Shown piece after piece: positions 26,391-35,616 of a DNA stretch of 64,000 nt. A program made the translations under genes and the position numbers. The number at the start of each line of letters is the position of its first letter. Within the stretch, counting starts at the first letter, position 1. The notes beneath the pieces are model-generated. The model had not been told where the DNA came from. It saw nothing but the letters and a program-made list of their open reading frames with translations, and made no database searches. The DNA comes from an uncultured Bacteroidota bacterium (lineage in GTDB: Bacteria > Bacteroidota > Bacteroidia > Chitinophagales > Chitinophagaceae), in NCBI GenBank assembly GCA_903882805.1, contig CAIRYK010000040.1:62001-126000 (forward strand), read 5' to 3'.

Positions 26391-27848
26391 ATGAATAGTT
26401 TTCGGGTATTGTTGGCGGTATTGGTGATGTTGAGTAGCGCTGTAATAAGCGCTGCACAGGATGTAGTCTATTCGCAATACGATAAATTCGATTTCAGAAA
26501 TGGCGACTATGCCGTAGTTGGGATCACAGGCGACAGATTGTATACCTACTCTAGCTCATCGGCCGGATCGGCGTTAGATGCTTACGATGATTCCATGAAC
26601 AAAGTAGCCACAGTACTGCTCGATTTTTTTCCCGAGAAAATATATCAGGTAAGGTTTGTAGCCTACCCAGATAAAATTATTGCGCTGTATCAGGCATTAG
26701 AGAGCAATAGGGTGGTGCAGTATGCGGCCCTGCTCGATGAGAAGGGTAGGTTAAAAGGGAAGCCTGTAGAACTAAGTAGCGTAAAGACCGGTATATTTGG
26801 CGCTACGCGCACCTACTTTTTATCGGCTGTGTCGGATAATAAAAAGATGATTCTTATTTACAGCGCAAACGATAAAGGTAAAGAGGTTGAGTTTGAAGGA
26901 AAACTAATAGACGACAATCTCACAATAGTGAAACGCACCAAGGCGGTTTTTAAGGCCGATAATGAAGTGGAACATGGCGAGGTGAATGTGGCAAACACAG
27001 GAACAGTATATATGGCGGCATTCACTACTACCGGGTCACAAAAATATGCAGATCAATACTGGATTTTAAAACTGGAGCCGGGAGCCACTAAATTCGAACC
27101 CAAAGAACTGGAACTTGGCGACAGGTTTGCGGCAAGCGGCTACATGAAAATAGATAATGTAAACAAAAAGGTTTATTTCGGTGGATTTTATTCTGATAAA
27201 AAGAATGGCAATTTTGATGGTGTTATATATGCAGCCTACGATATTACAGCTGGCGTATTTGTAAACAAGCGTTATATTCCCTTTGATGCCGACCTCATTA
27301 ATACTGTTAGCGCAAGGCGTAAAAGTCATATATTTGATAATTATGAAGCAAAACAACTTATCGTAAAAAACGATGGCGGATTTGTACTGATATCTGAGGT
27401 GCATTTTGTTACTACACGCAGCAATTATTCACCTGGCATAGGCTATTATTCCTTTTATAGTCCGACTACATCTTCTATGGTGCATGAGTACCATTACAAC
27501 GACATCATGGCATTGTCGTACAATAAAGACGGCATACGCGATTGGGGATCATACATACCCAAGGAGCAATACTCGCAAGAGGATGGCGGTGTGTTTTCGT
27601 CTTATGCGCTGCTTAACACCGGCGGTACATTGGCTTTTTTGTATAATGATTTTAACGCGCAACGTTCGCGCATACAGTTGGCAACCGTAAATGGCGCCAA
27701 CGGTAAAACCGAAGTGCACTCATTTACTGCCGAAGGCAACGATAATCCCGACTGGCTGCCAAGGGCTGGTAAGCAAGTAGCTGCCCGTACGCTTATTGTA
27801 CCGTGCTTTCACAAACGTCAACTGTGCTTTGCGCGAGTTACCTTCTAA
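26391..27848 (+). CDS. Exported protein of unknown function
   Basis: A 485-residue protein with a clear signal peptide (VLLAVLVMLSSAVISAAQ). The rest is beta-rich with recurring aromatic/Gly patterns (VGITGDRLYTYSSSS, MKIDNVNKKVYFGGFYSDKK, NKDGIRDWGSYIPKE), which could be a beta-propeller-like surface protein. No T9SS tail, SBBP repeat or catalytic motif is evident, and the C-terminus is short (HKRQLCFARVTF). It is convergent with aroC. No family is recognised. Confidence 0.7.
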   Translation: MNSFRVLLAVLVMLSSAVISAAQDVVYSQYDKFDFRNGDYAVVGITGDRLYTYSSSSAGSALDAYDDSMNKVATVLLDFFPEKIYQVRFVAYPDKIIALYQALESNRVVQYAALLDEKGRLKGKPVELSSVKTGIFGATRTYFLSAVSDNKKMILIYSANDKGKEVEFEGKLIDDNLTIVKRTKAVFKADNEVEHGEVNVANTGTVYMAAFTTTGSQKYADQYWILKLEPGATKFEPKELELGDRFAASGYMKIDNVNKKVYFGGFYSDKKNGNFDGVIYAAYDITAGVFVNKRYIPFDADLINTVSARRKSHIFDNYEAKQLIVKNDGGFVLISEVHFVTTRSNYSPGIGYYSFYSPTTSSMVHEYHYNDIMALSYNKDGIRDWGSYIPKEQYSQEDGGVFSSYALLNTGGTLAFLYNDFNAQRSRIQLATVNGANGKTEVHSFTAEGNDNPDWLPRAGKQVAARTLIVPCFHKRQLCFARVTF

Positions 27849-27866
27849 TTACAATTAGATTGTTTG

Positions 27867-28841
27867 TTATCCGTTTGCTGACTTTAACAGATCAGTTAGA
27901 GCTATAGCTGTTACCGCTTCCACTACTACCGGCGCGCGGAGTGCAATACACAGATCGTGCCGGCCTTTAACAGTAAAATCCGTAATAGTTTGCGTTTCGT
28001 TGTTCCAGGTTTGCTGTGTTTGGGGTGTGCTGCTAGTGGGTTTTATTGCCACCCGAAAGTTGAGCGCATTACCATTTGTAATGCCGCCGTTTATACCTCC
28101 CGCGTTATTAGTTCGGGTGGCGCCAAGTTGGTCTATAATTGGATCGTTGTGCTCGCTGCCTTTCATAGCAGCTGCCGCAAAGCCGCTACCAAACTCAATG
28201 CCCTTAACTGCAGGTATCGAAAACACAGCATGACTTATTACCGATTCCACGGAATTGAAGAAGGGTTCGCCAATGCCCACTGGCAGCCCCGTTACGGTAC
28301 AGGTTATAATGCCCCCTATACTATCTTGTTCCAACACCGCAAGCGCTATTGCAGCCTCTATGTCGGTAATGCCTCCGGCTTCGGTGAGGTGGGCGTTTAT
28401 TTTTATGTGGGGTATTATCTTTTTTGCCACACAACCTGCTGCCACCAGCGCCACCGTAAGCCTTCCCGACGAGTGCCCTCCTCCCCGGTAATCGTTGTAT
28501 CCACCAAATTTTTTATCTAATACAAAATCCGCATGTCCAGGGCGAGGCGTTTGACGTAATGCCTGATAGTCGGAAGATCGGGTATTATTGTTTTCAAATA
28601 TTATTGTCAGCGGAGCGCCTGTAGTATGGTCATTAAACAAGCCGCTGGCAAATATGGGCAAATCATCTTCCTGTCTGGGGGTTGTGCCGGCAGCGCCAGC
28701 TTTACGGCGTGCAAGGTCGGGTAGCAAGTCGGTGGCAGTAAGCGGTAAGCCCGCTGGCACGCCGTCTATGGTTACGCCTACCCATTTGCCATGCGACTCC
28801 CCAAAAATGCTCACTCTAAAGAGATTGCCAAAAGTATTCAT
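27867..28841 (-). CDS. aroC: Chorismate synthase (short variant)
   Basis: A 324-residue enzyme that converts 5-enolpyruvylshikimate-3-phosphate to chorismate with reduced FMN. The signature GESHGKWVGVTIDGVPAG and the two conserved His (GESHG, RPGHADFV) are present, as are KGSEHND, GGINGGITNG and GRHDLCIALRAPVVVEA. It is shorter than the usual ~350-360 residues: the segment between GGITD and DSIGGI lacks about 25-30 residues that normally carry a VRCPD-type block. The R-G-G-G loop reads RGGGHSSGRLT rather than the common RGGGRSSARET. Catalytic parts look intact, so it is called functional. Confidence 0.93.
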   Translation of the reverse strand: MNTFGNLFRVSIFGESHGKWVGVTIDGVPAGLPLTATDLLPDLARRKAGAAGTTPRQEDDLPIFASGLFNDHTTGAPLTIIFENNNTRSSDYQALRQTPRPGHADFVLDKKFGGYNDYRGGGHSSGRLTVALVAAGCVAKKIIPHIKINAHLTEAGGITDIEAAIALAVLEQDSIGGIITCTVTGLPVGIGEPFFNSVESVISHAVFSIPAVKGIEFGSGFAAAAMKGSEHNDPIIDQLGATRTNNAGGINGGITNGNALNFRVAIKPTSSTPQTQQTWNNETQTITDFTVKGRHDLCIALRAPVVVEAVTAIALTDLLKSANG

Positions 28842-28889
28842 CAGTATTTTTATTGTTTGCGCTTACGCCGGCAAGTTACGTAGGTATTT

Positions 28890-31397
28890 TTATTTGTCAG
28901 TTCTGGAGCTACGTTTGTACCATTTTACCAGCTCATACCACATAACCGACACAAAGCCAATACCTAAACAAATGCCAACCTGCCCAATCGTAACCGGTTC
29001 GAACTTCATAAAAGCAGACAGAGGCGGTACAAATAGCAGTAATGCAGTAATAATAATTGTTATGGCAGTGATAAGCGCTACTAAATTATTTTTATATCGC
29101 AGTGTAGTAAACACTGAATAATAGAACGACCGATCTACGAGCGTTAGGAAAATATTTGCTGCAATAAGCGTAGTGAATACCATGGTGCGCGTCAGGTTTT
29201 CATCGTATTGATTGTACACTGAATATTGGTATGCGCCTAATGTACCTGCAGTAATCACTACCCCCTGTACTACACTGGTGGTTAGTTCTTTCCAGCTAAA
29301 GAAAGTAGTGGTGAACGGTCGGGGTTTTTGCAGCATGGTATTTTTCTCCAGCGGTTCATTTTCGTAGATTATTGAACAAGTTGGCCCCATAATTAGTTCT
29401 AAAAAGATAATATGAACAGGCGTAAAAATATTTGGAAACACCCAGCCCAAAGCCAAAGGAATAAATACCGTAAGTATGATGGGTATATGTATGGAGATAA
29501 TATATTGAATGGCTTTTTTAAGGTTGGTATATATACGTCTGCCCATAGCAACGGCATCTACCATTTTCGAAAGGTCGTCCTCCAGCAGTATAAGCGATGC
29601 AGCTTGCCTAGCTATCTCTGTGCCTTTTTTGCCCATAGCTATGCCAATATGCGCAGCCTTCAGCGCGGGCCCATCGTTAACTCCGTCGCCAGTCATGGCA
29701 ACAATCTGGTTTTTTGCTTTTAAGGCAGTTATTATTTTTAGCTTAGCATCCGGAAACATACGCGTGAAAATATTAGCATCTGCCACGTCTTTTTCTAATT
29801 GATTTGCAGGTAGTTGTACTAATTCATCTCCAGTAAGACTTTTCTCGAATCCTTTGAATCCGATTTGCCTTGCTATTGCAGAAGTGGTGGCTGCGTTGTC
29901 GCCTGTTATGATTTTCACAGCTATACCTGCATCATAAAAAGCATTAAGAACAGACTGTATGTTTTTCTTTGGCGGATCGTAAAAAGCTACCAGACCTTTG
30001 AAGTTGAACTTGAATTGTTGTTGTTCATCAGGGTAGGCTGTTCCTTCAAATTCAGCCTCGCCTACGGCCAGTAGCCTGAAGCCGTCGGCTGCCATAGTTT
30101 TTATTGCAGCTTCAATATTTTTGGTCTCCTGCGCCGTTAAATTACATACGGCCATTATTGCTTCGGGCGCACCCTTGGCAGCAATAATTCTTTTGCCAAC
30201 TGAGTTAGCAAAAATATGCGTCATCATTGGCGGCTTGCCACCTAGCGGGTATTCATGCGCCAGTTTATATTCAGGTCGTTGGTCAGTTGCTGTTTTTTCT
30301 GCATAGGCATTGTGCAACGCTACCTCCATAGGGTCGAAAGGAATTGGCTCGCTCGACCACATAGCAAGAGTTACCAGTTCGAGCTCATGGTCATTCAGTG
30401 GTGTTTCGGTATTGGTTATTTTGTTGGTTTTCAGAGCGAATACCCGGGCGAGACTCATCTTGTTTTCAGTTAGCGTACCCGTTTTATCAGTGCAAATCAC
30501 CGTAGCGCTACCCAGTGTTTCTACTGTTTTCATTTGCTTTACCACTATGCCCATTTTCATGAGTCGCCACGAACCCAGCGCCATAAAAGTGGTAAAAGCT
30601 ACCGGTATCTCTTCCGGCAATATACTCATGGCCAATGTAAGCGCCTTAAGCAGGCTATCTATTGCATTGCCGTACCTGAAATAGTTTATACCCCAAACAA
30701 TGAAGAAAACCACAATCCCGACTATCACCATTTTTTTTACAAAATTGCCTATCTGCAATTCTAGTGGAGTTTTTTCCTCTTTTATGTTTTCCAGACTCTT
30801 ACCTATTTTACCCAGTTTGGTAGCGCTTCCTATATGTGTTACCGTAGCTATTGCCAGTCCGCTAGCCACCGATGTACCCTGAAAAATGCGGTTATCTTCT
30901 TTTGTAGCATCTTTAAACACCGCCAGCGATTCTCCAGTTAGTATGGATTCATTTACCGAGAAGTCGTTGGAATGAACAATAGTTCCGTCAGCAGCAACCG
31001 ATGTGCCTTCTTCAACCATCAGAAAATCGCCCACCACAATATCAGCGCTATTTACTTCTATAGTTTGTCCATCGCGTATTACCTTACTCTTAGGTTCAAT
31101 AAAGTTCTTTAATTTATCAAGCGCATTTCTGCTTCTGGAATCTTGAAAAAGTGAGATCGCAGAGATAAGACCAATAGCAAACAGCATAAAAAAAGCGTCA
31201 CCAGATTTTCCGCTTGCGAAGTAGATGACAGAAGTTACTATTAGCAACGCAATCATTGGTTCTTTTGCCAGACTAATCAACGCTTCAAGAAAACCATTTT
31301 CTTTTTTGTAATCTAGCCTGTTGAAGCCATGTGTTTTTTGCGATAGTTCTGCTTCGGCAGCAGTAAGTCCTTTAATATCAAAATTATTTTCGTTCAT
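28890..31397 (-). CDS. Cation-translocating P-type ATPase (P2-like)
   Basis: About 835 residues. The start MNENNFDIKGLTAAEA is chosen over an upstream ATG that would read into the promoter. Motifs in order: TGES (A domain), ILPEEIPVAFTTF (M4 ion site), DKTGTLTEN (phosphorylated Asp) and TGDGVNDGPALKAAHIG. The C-terminal part carries several further helices (EPVTIGQVGICLGIGFVSV). Domain order and length fit Ca2+- or H+-type P-ATPases rather than heavy-metal pumps. The ion cannot be assigned from sequence alone. It is divergent from the Crp/Fnr gene at 31596; a TACTTTTG octamer (plus 31446-31453) fits its -7. Confidence 0.9.
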   Translation of the reverse strand: MNENNFDIKGLTAAEAELSQKTHGFNRLDYKKENGFLEALISLAKEPMIALLIVTSVIYFASGKSGDAFFMLFAIGLISAISLFQDSRSRNALDKLKNFIEPKSKVIRDGQTIEVNSADIVVGDFLMVEEGTSVAADGTIVHSNDFSVNESILTGESLAVFKDATKEDNRIFQGTSVASGLAIATVTHIGSATKLGKIGKSLENIKEEKTPLELQIGNFVKKMVIVGIVVFFIVWGINYFRYGNAIDSLLKALTLAMSILPEEIPVAFTTFMALGSWRLMKMGIVVKQMKTVETLGSATVICTDKTGTLTENKMSLARVFALKTNKITNTETPLNDHELELVTLAMWSSEPIPFDPMEVALHNAYAEKTATDQRPEYKLAHEYPLGGKPPMMTHIFANSVGKRIIAAKGAPEAIMAVCNLTAQETKNIEAAIKTMAADGFRLLAVGEAEFEGTAYPDEQQQFKFNFKGLVAFYDPPKKNIQSVLNAFYDAGIAVKIITGDNAATTSAIARQIGFKGFEKSLTGDELVQLPANQLEKDVADANIFTRMFPDAKLKIITALKAKNQIVAMTGDGVNDGPALKAAHIGIAMGKKGTEIARQAASLILLEDDLSKMVDAVAMGRRIYTNLKKAIQYIISIHIPIILTVFIPLALGWVFPNIFTPVHIIFLELIMGPTCSIIYENEPLEKNTMLQKPRPFTTTFFSWKELTTSVVQGVVITAGTLGAYQYSVYNQYDENLTRTMVFTTLIAANIFLTLVDRSFYYSVFTTLRYKNNLVALITAITIIITALLLFVPPLSAFMKFEPVTIGQVGICLGIGFVSVMWYELVKWYKRSSRTDK

Positions 31398-31595
31398 TTT
31401 GTTTTTGAAAATTAGTGAGCAGCAAGCAATTTCAGAATGGCAGTTCAAAAGTACCCTTATTTTTACGCTAACTGTATGACCTTAATTTGCTTTACGGTTT
31501 TATAACAGTAATTTTATGACGGTTTACTCAACAGCTTGCAGGTGTATTTTTTATGTGTATTACCTATACAAGATTACCGGCTCAAAACCAGAACG

Positions 31596-32207
31596 ATGAA
31601 CGATAGTATTTTTACCGACCCCCGCATACTGGACGAGATAAAGCGTTTTGCCCGTGTAAAAACACTGGAGCGCGACGCTGTAATGATGTCGCCGGGTGAT
31701 AAGATAGTGTTTGTGCCAATTGTACAGAAAGGTGTATTACGTATTGTTAGACAAGACAAAGAGGGTAAGGAAGTGTTTCTTTACCATTTGTATCCCGGAC
31801 AAACCTGCGCTATGGCAATAAATTGTTGCCAGACTCATAAAGTGAGCATGATAAAGGCCATTGCCGAAGACAAAACTGAAGTGCTGCAAATACCTGTAAA
31901 CCTTATTGAGGAATGGTTTAAATACCCTGAATGGAAGGCTTATATCAACAATACCTACAGCGCACGATTTACCGAATTGTTGGAGGTGATAGATCTCATA
32001 GCATTCAGCAATATGGATAAGCAAGCATTGCACTATCTGAAAGAGCGCGCCAAGGCAGCCAACACAAAAGCATTATACATCACCCATCAGCAAATAGCCG
32101 ATGAGTTGCATACACACCGTGAAGCCATCAGTCGCTTGTTGCGAACAATGGAACAAAAAAAAATGCTCAAACTGGGCAGAAACACCATCGAGCTATTAAC
32201 AGACTAG
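31596..32207 (+). CDS. Crp/Fnr family transcriptional regulator
   Basis: About 203 residues, starting MNDSIFTDPRILDEIKRF. A cNMP-binding-type beta roll (about 10-115; VFVPIVQKGVLRIVRQDKE, FLYHLYPGQTCAMAINCC) precedes a dimer helix and a winged helix-turn-helix (about 150-200; ITHQQIADELHTHREAISRL). It has a CC pair near residue 75 (NCCQTHK) but no N-terminal Fnr-type four-cysteine cluster, so direct oxygen sensing through an Fe-S cluster is not supported. It sits immediately upstream of two promoters carrying an identical Crp/Fnr-like palindrome and is the most likely factor to bind them. Confidence 0.9.
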   Translation: MNDSIFTDPRILDEIKRFARVKTLERDAVMMSPGDKIVFVPIVQKGVLRIVRQDKEGKEVFLYHLYPGQTCAMAINCCQTHKVSMIKAIAEDKTEVLQIPVNLIEEWFKYPEWKAYINNTYSARFTELLEVIDLIAFSNMDKQALHYLKERAKAANTKALYITHQQIADELHTHREAISRLLRTMEQKKMLKLGRNTIELLTD

Positions 32208-32223
32208 AACATTCCTATAACAA

Positions 32224-32289
32224 CTGACCATAATCAGTTTTTCCAATGCCCTGCATCATAAGGTTAGTTTATGTTCGTAAATACATTTG
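32224..32289 (+). promoter_or_regulatory. Crp/Fnr-type box plus -7 element upstream of the hemerythrin-like gene
   Basis: CTGACCATAATCAG (32224-32237) is followed 58 nt from its start by TACATTTG (32282-32289). No -33 TTG is present. The box centre would lie near -65 from the predicted start, typical of class I activation. It shares a 19-nt identical block with the site at 35617. Confidence 0.7.
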
Positions 32290-32294
32290 CACAA

Positions 32295-32864
32295 ATGCAA
32301 ATCATGGAACATATGGGCAAGTTGCTATTCTCACAATACCAAAACGCCGATCTTATAACCCTAATAGATGCTTTAGAGCTAGATAACTATAATGTGTTGG
32401 CGAGTTTGTGTGCAGCAGCGCAAAAACAATCGGCAAAATTGAGCGATTTGGAGGCTTTGCCTGCAACGTCGCAATACATTGCTTTGTGCAACAGACTGAT
32501 CGGTGAGATACACCAGTTCATTGATTTAAGACGGAACAGTCTTATTCCATATTTAAAGCAGTTATCTGAAAAAGAAACAGGTAATCACGATTGCCGCAGT
32601 TGCAGTGGGTTTTGCCATATGCAACACGATACGCAGCTCAGGGAGTTGCAAGAGTCGCACAGCCGAATAAAAAATATACTGCATAAGTTATCAATGGTTG
32701 GTCTGCCATTATATTCAGATACCATTTACCCCGATGCTTATCGCATACTGCGAAGCCAAATGGCTTTGCTGGAAAACAGTCTTACCGAGTTGTTTTTTAT
32801 AGAAGATGCCTACCTGATACCTAAAGTAACGGAAGCGCAAAAGAAAATATATGCCCACAGTTAA
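32295..32864 (+). CDS. Hemerythrin-like helical-bundle protein (degenerate ligands)
   Basis: About 189 residues. An in-frame ATG at 32271 lies upstream of the -7 element and cannot be the start; ATG 32295 (or 32304) is the candidate. Four long helices are suggested by amphipathic stretches (LIGEIHQFIDLRRNSLIPYL, LQESHSRIKNILHKLSMVG, LLENSLTELFFIEDAYLIP). The layout resembles the RIC/hemerythrin family, but the usual HxxxE and paired His ligands are partly replaced (E and L at canonical positions). A CRSCSGFCHMQHD loop with three Cys and two His is inserted. It overlaps ccoI by 14 nt. Assignment is tentative. Confidence 0.55.
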   Translation: MQIMEHMGKLLFSQYQNADLITLIDALELDNYNVLASLCAAAQKQSAKLSDLEALPATSQYIALCNRLIGEIHQFIDLRRNSLIPYLKQLSEKETGNHDCRSCSGFCHMQHDTQLRELQESHSRIKNILHKLSMVGLPLYSDTIYPDAYRILRSQMALLENSLTELFFIEDAYLIPKVTEAQKKIYAHS

Positions 32865-35313
32865 AGAACCCGAAACCGAGGTTATTGATCTGATAACTGA
32901 AACCGATACTGATGTGCTCTGCTATCATTGCGGTACACCTTGCCTTGCCGAAACAATTGCAATAGAAGATAAAGTGTTTTGCTGCGATGGTTGTAAGCTT
33001 GTTTACGAAATAATAAACAATAATGGACTTTGCGATTACTACAAATTACAGTCGCATCCCGGTTTGGCGCAGATAAAAAGCATCCGGAACGATAAATACT
33101 CGTTTTTGGACAATGAAGATATCGCCAAACAATTATACAAGTTTACAAATGGCGACTATACTATAGTTACTTTTTACATTCCCGGAGTTCATTGCAGTTC
33201 ATGTATGTGGCTGTTAGAGCACCTGCACAAGGTAAATGAGCATATCATTGAAAGCCGCTTGAATTTCACGACCAAGGAGGTGACCATACATTTTTCCAAA
33301 AGCAAAATCAGCTTAAGGAAAATAACTGAATTGTTGGCCACTATTGGTTACGAACCCTATATAAGCCTCGATGAAACCAATAAGAAGAAGTCGAAAAATT
33401 ATAATAAGCAGCGTATTTTCAAGTTGGGTGTTGCCGGTTTTTGCTTTGGTAACATCATGATGATGAGTTTTCCCGAGTATCTGTCATCTAAAGCGGGTAT
33501 TGAGGAGCAATACGCTCATTTGTTCAGGTACCTTAATTTGCTACTGGCTATTCCTGTTTTTTTCTATAGTGCATCTGAGTTTTTCACTACTGCATGGAGC
33601 GGGCTCAAGCAAAGAATTCTGAATATAGATGCACCCATTGCATTGGCAATACTTATAACGTTTTCACGTAGCATTTTTGAAATTGCAACAAACACTGGCG
33701 CAGGTTATCTGGATAGCATGAGCGGGATTGTGTTTTTCATGTTGGTGGGTAGGGTAGTGCAGGAGCGCACATACAAGTCTATTACTTTTAATCGCGATTA
33801 TAAATCATATTTCCCTATTGCTGTTAGCGTTGTTACGCAAAATGGAATAGTGAGCAAGATGCTCAGCGACCTTAAAGAAAAAGATGTGGTGCAACTGCAC
33901 AACGATGAGATAATACCGGCCGATGCGATTGTGCTCAATGGTAAGCCCAAAATTGACTACAGTTTTGTGACAGGCGAGAGCGAACCTGTAACTGTTAAAA
34001 TAAATGAAATGGTATATGCTGGCGGCAGACAAACAGGCGAACAACTGACGATTCAGATTATAAAGCCAGTAGCCGGAAGCTATCTAACTTCTTTATGGAA
34101 TCATTATGCATTTTCGCAAAACAAAGCCGTAAAGAACAATGAAGAAAGCGTGCTGCATAAGTTGAGCAAGTATTTTACATGGGTATTGTTTGGCTTGGCA
34201 GCCATTACGGCAACCTATTGGGCTATTTACGATCCTTCAAAAATTGTGGGCAGTGTTTCTGCAATGCTTATAGTTGCATGTCCGTGCGCATTACTGTTAT
34301 CGGCTACATTTACAAATGGTAATTTGTTGCGACTGTTTAGTAACAATGGTCTGTTCCTGCGCGATTCTTTGGTTATTGAACAGTTGGGTAAAATAGATCA
34401 TATTGTTTTTGATAAAACAGGCACCATTACTCAGGGGAGTAATAGCCAGATAATTTGTTCGGGTAATCAGCTTACTGAAGCCGACAAGGATATGTTGGCA
34501 GCTGTTGTTGCACCAAGCAAGCACCCATACAGCAAGTGGTTGGCATCTTGGCTAGGAACGCGCAAGAAAGTTGAGCTATCGGCTTGGAAAGAAACAGTAG
34601 GCAAGGGTATTGATGCTATTTGCGATGGCTCGAGGATTATGGTTGGGTCGGGAGATTTTGCCGGAGTACACAAAGACAAAATAAAAGTTGATAAAGCTGC
34701 TGTATATGTGCGCATTGAACAGAAATTGACCTCCTTTCATTTTATGTCTGTTTTTCGCGACTCAATACCTCAAATTATTCCGGCTTTGAATCACAGGTTC
34801 TCGCTTTCTGTATTGTCTGGCGATAACGATAAACAACGTTCACTACTTGAAGATTTATTTGGCAGCAAAAGCCAGCTGTTATTTGAGCAAAAGCCGATAG
34901 ATAAGCTGCACTATATAGAAGGGTTGCAACAAAAAGGCAGAAGTGTTTTGATGATGGGGGATGGATTGAATGATGCCGGAGCCCTGCAGCAAAGCAATGT
35001 GGGTATTACCCTTGCCGACGATATCAATAATTTTACACCGTCTTGCGATGCGATTCTCGACGCCAAGAAGCTGGTATTACTTCCAGGCGTTATGAAATTG
35101 GCTAAAGCAGGAAAGTACATTATTGGATTGAGCTTTTTTGTATCAATTCTGTATAACATAGTTGGCTTGTATTTTGCAATGCAGGGCCGTATGAGCCCAA
35201 TGATCGCAGCAATACTTATGCCCTGTAGCACGTTGAGCATTGTACTTATTACTAGTGGCTTGAGTAGTATTTGGGCAAAAAAAGAGGGTCTTTCATTGCG
35301 CACTACAGAATAG
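32851..35313 (+). CDS. ccoI: CcoI-type copper P1B-ATPase
   Basis: An 820-residue heavy-metal P-type ATPase of the kind that supplies copper for cbb3 oxidase assembly. An N-terminal cysteine-rich domain (CYHCGTPC, FCCDGCKLVYE) is followed by an HMA domain with CSSC (about 105-175). About eight helices carry the CPC ion motif (VACPCALLLSATF). DKTGTI contains the phosphorylated Asp and GDGLNDAGALQQSNVG closes the P domain. It overlaps the hemerythrin-like gene by 14 nt and is followed by a terminator, so the two form one transcript separate from the oxidase genes. Confidence 0.93.
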   Translation: MPTVKEPETEVIDLITETDTDVLCYHCGTPCLAETIAIEDKVFCCDGCKLVYEIINNNGLCDYYKLQSHPGLAQIKSIRNDKYSFLDNEDIAKQLYKFTNGDYTIVTFYIPGVHCSSCMWLLEHLHKVNEHIIESRLNFTTKEVTIHFSKSKISLRKITELLATIGYEPYISLDETNKKKSKNYNKQRIFKLGVAGFCFGNIMMMSFPEYLSSKAGIEEQYAHLFRYLNLLLAIPVFFYSASEFFTTAWSGLKQRILNIDAPIALAILITFSRSIFEIATNTGAGYLDSMSGIVFFMLVGRVVQERTYKSITFNRDYKSYFPIAVSVVTQNGIVSKMLSDLKEKDVVQLHNDEIIPADAIVLNGKPKIDYSFVTGESEPVTVKINEMVYAGGRQTGEQLTIQIIKPVAGSYLTSLWNHYAFSQNKAVKNNEESVLHKLSKYFTWVLFGLAAITATYWAIYDPSKIVGSVSAMLIVACPCALLLSATFTNGNLLRLFSNNGLFLRDSLVIEQLGKIDHIVFDKTGTITQGSNSQIICSGNQLTEADKDMLAAVVAPSKHPYSKWLASWLGTRKKVELSAWKETVGKGIDAICDGSRIMVGSGDFAGVHKDKIKVDKAAVYVRIEQKLTSFHFMSVFRDSIPQIIPALNHRFSLSVLSGDNDKQRSLLEDLFGSKSQLLFEQKPIDKLHYIEGLQQKGRSVLMMGDGLNDAGALQQSNVGITLADDINNFTPSCDAILDAKKLVLLPGVMKLAKAGKYIIGLSFFVSILYNIVGLYFAMQGRMSPMIAAILMPCSTLSIVLITSGLSSIWAKKEGLSLRTTE

Positions 35314-35365
35314 TTGATGCAGTAGGTGTGCCTTGAAAAAGTTGTTTTGGTTGGTTTTAATGTGT

Positions 35366-35392
35366 AAAGGGGGGATTTTTCCTCCCTTTTTT
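35366..35392 (+). terminator. Terminator after ccoI
   Basis: AAAGGGGGGA pairs with TCCTCCCTTT (one G-T wobble), followed by TTTTTT. Confidence 0.8.
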
Positions 35393-35616
35393 ATGTCTGT
35401 TATAGTAAAGGGAACTGGAGGCTCTTCTGTTAATGAGCTATGAAGATTAATTGCTGTATAACAAAACAGGTTGTTAATCAATTCTATTTTTGTCAATCAT
35501 TTTTGCATATAATTATATTTTATGTTTTTTCTTAGGCGCTATTTCGTCAGGTGAAAATGAAATTATTTTCTGTTTTTAGGATGCGTAAATAACAAAATAC
35601 GCAATGTACTAAACAC
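35393..35616. other. AT-rich intergenic region before the cco promoter
   Basis: About 220 nt with no gene. A GCGTA/TACGC inverted repeat (around 35584-35603) lies just upstream of the Crp/Fnr-like box. Confidence 0.4.

Noticed and set aside
32271-32294. Upstream in-frame ATG of the hemerythrin-like gene
   Set aside because: The codon lies upstream of the -7 element and would not be in the transcript.
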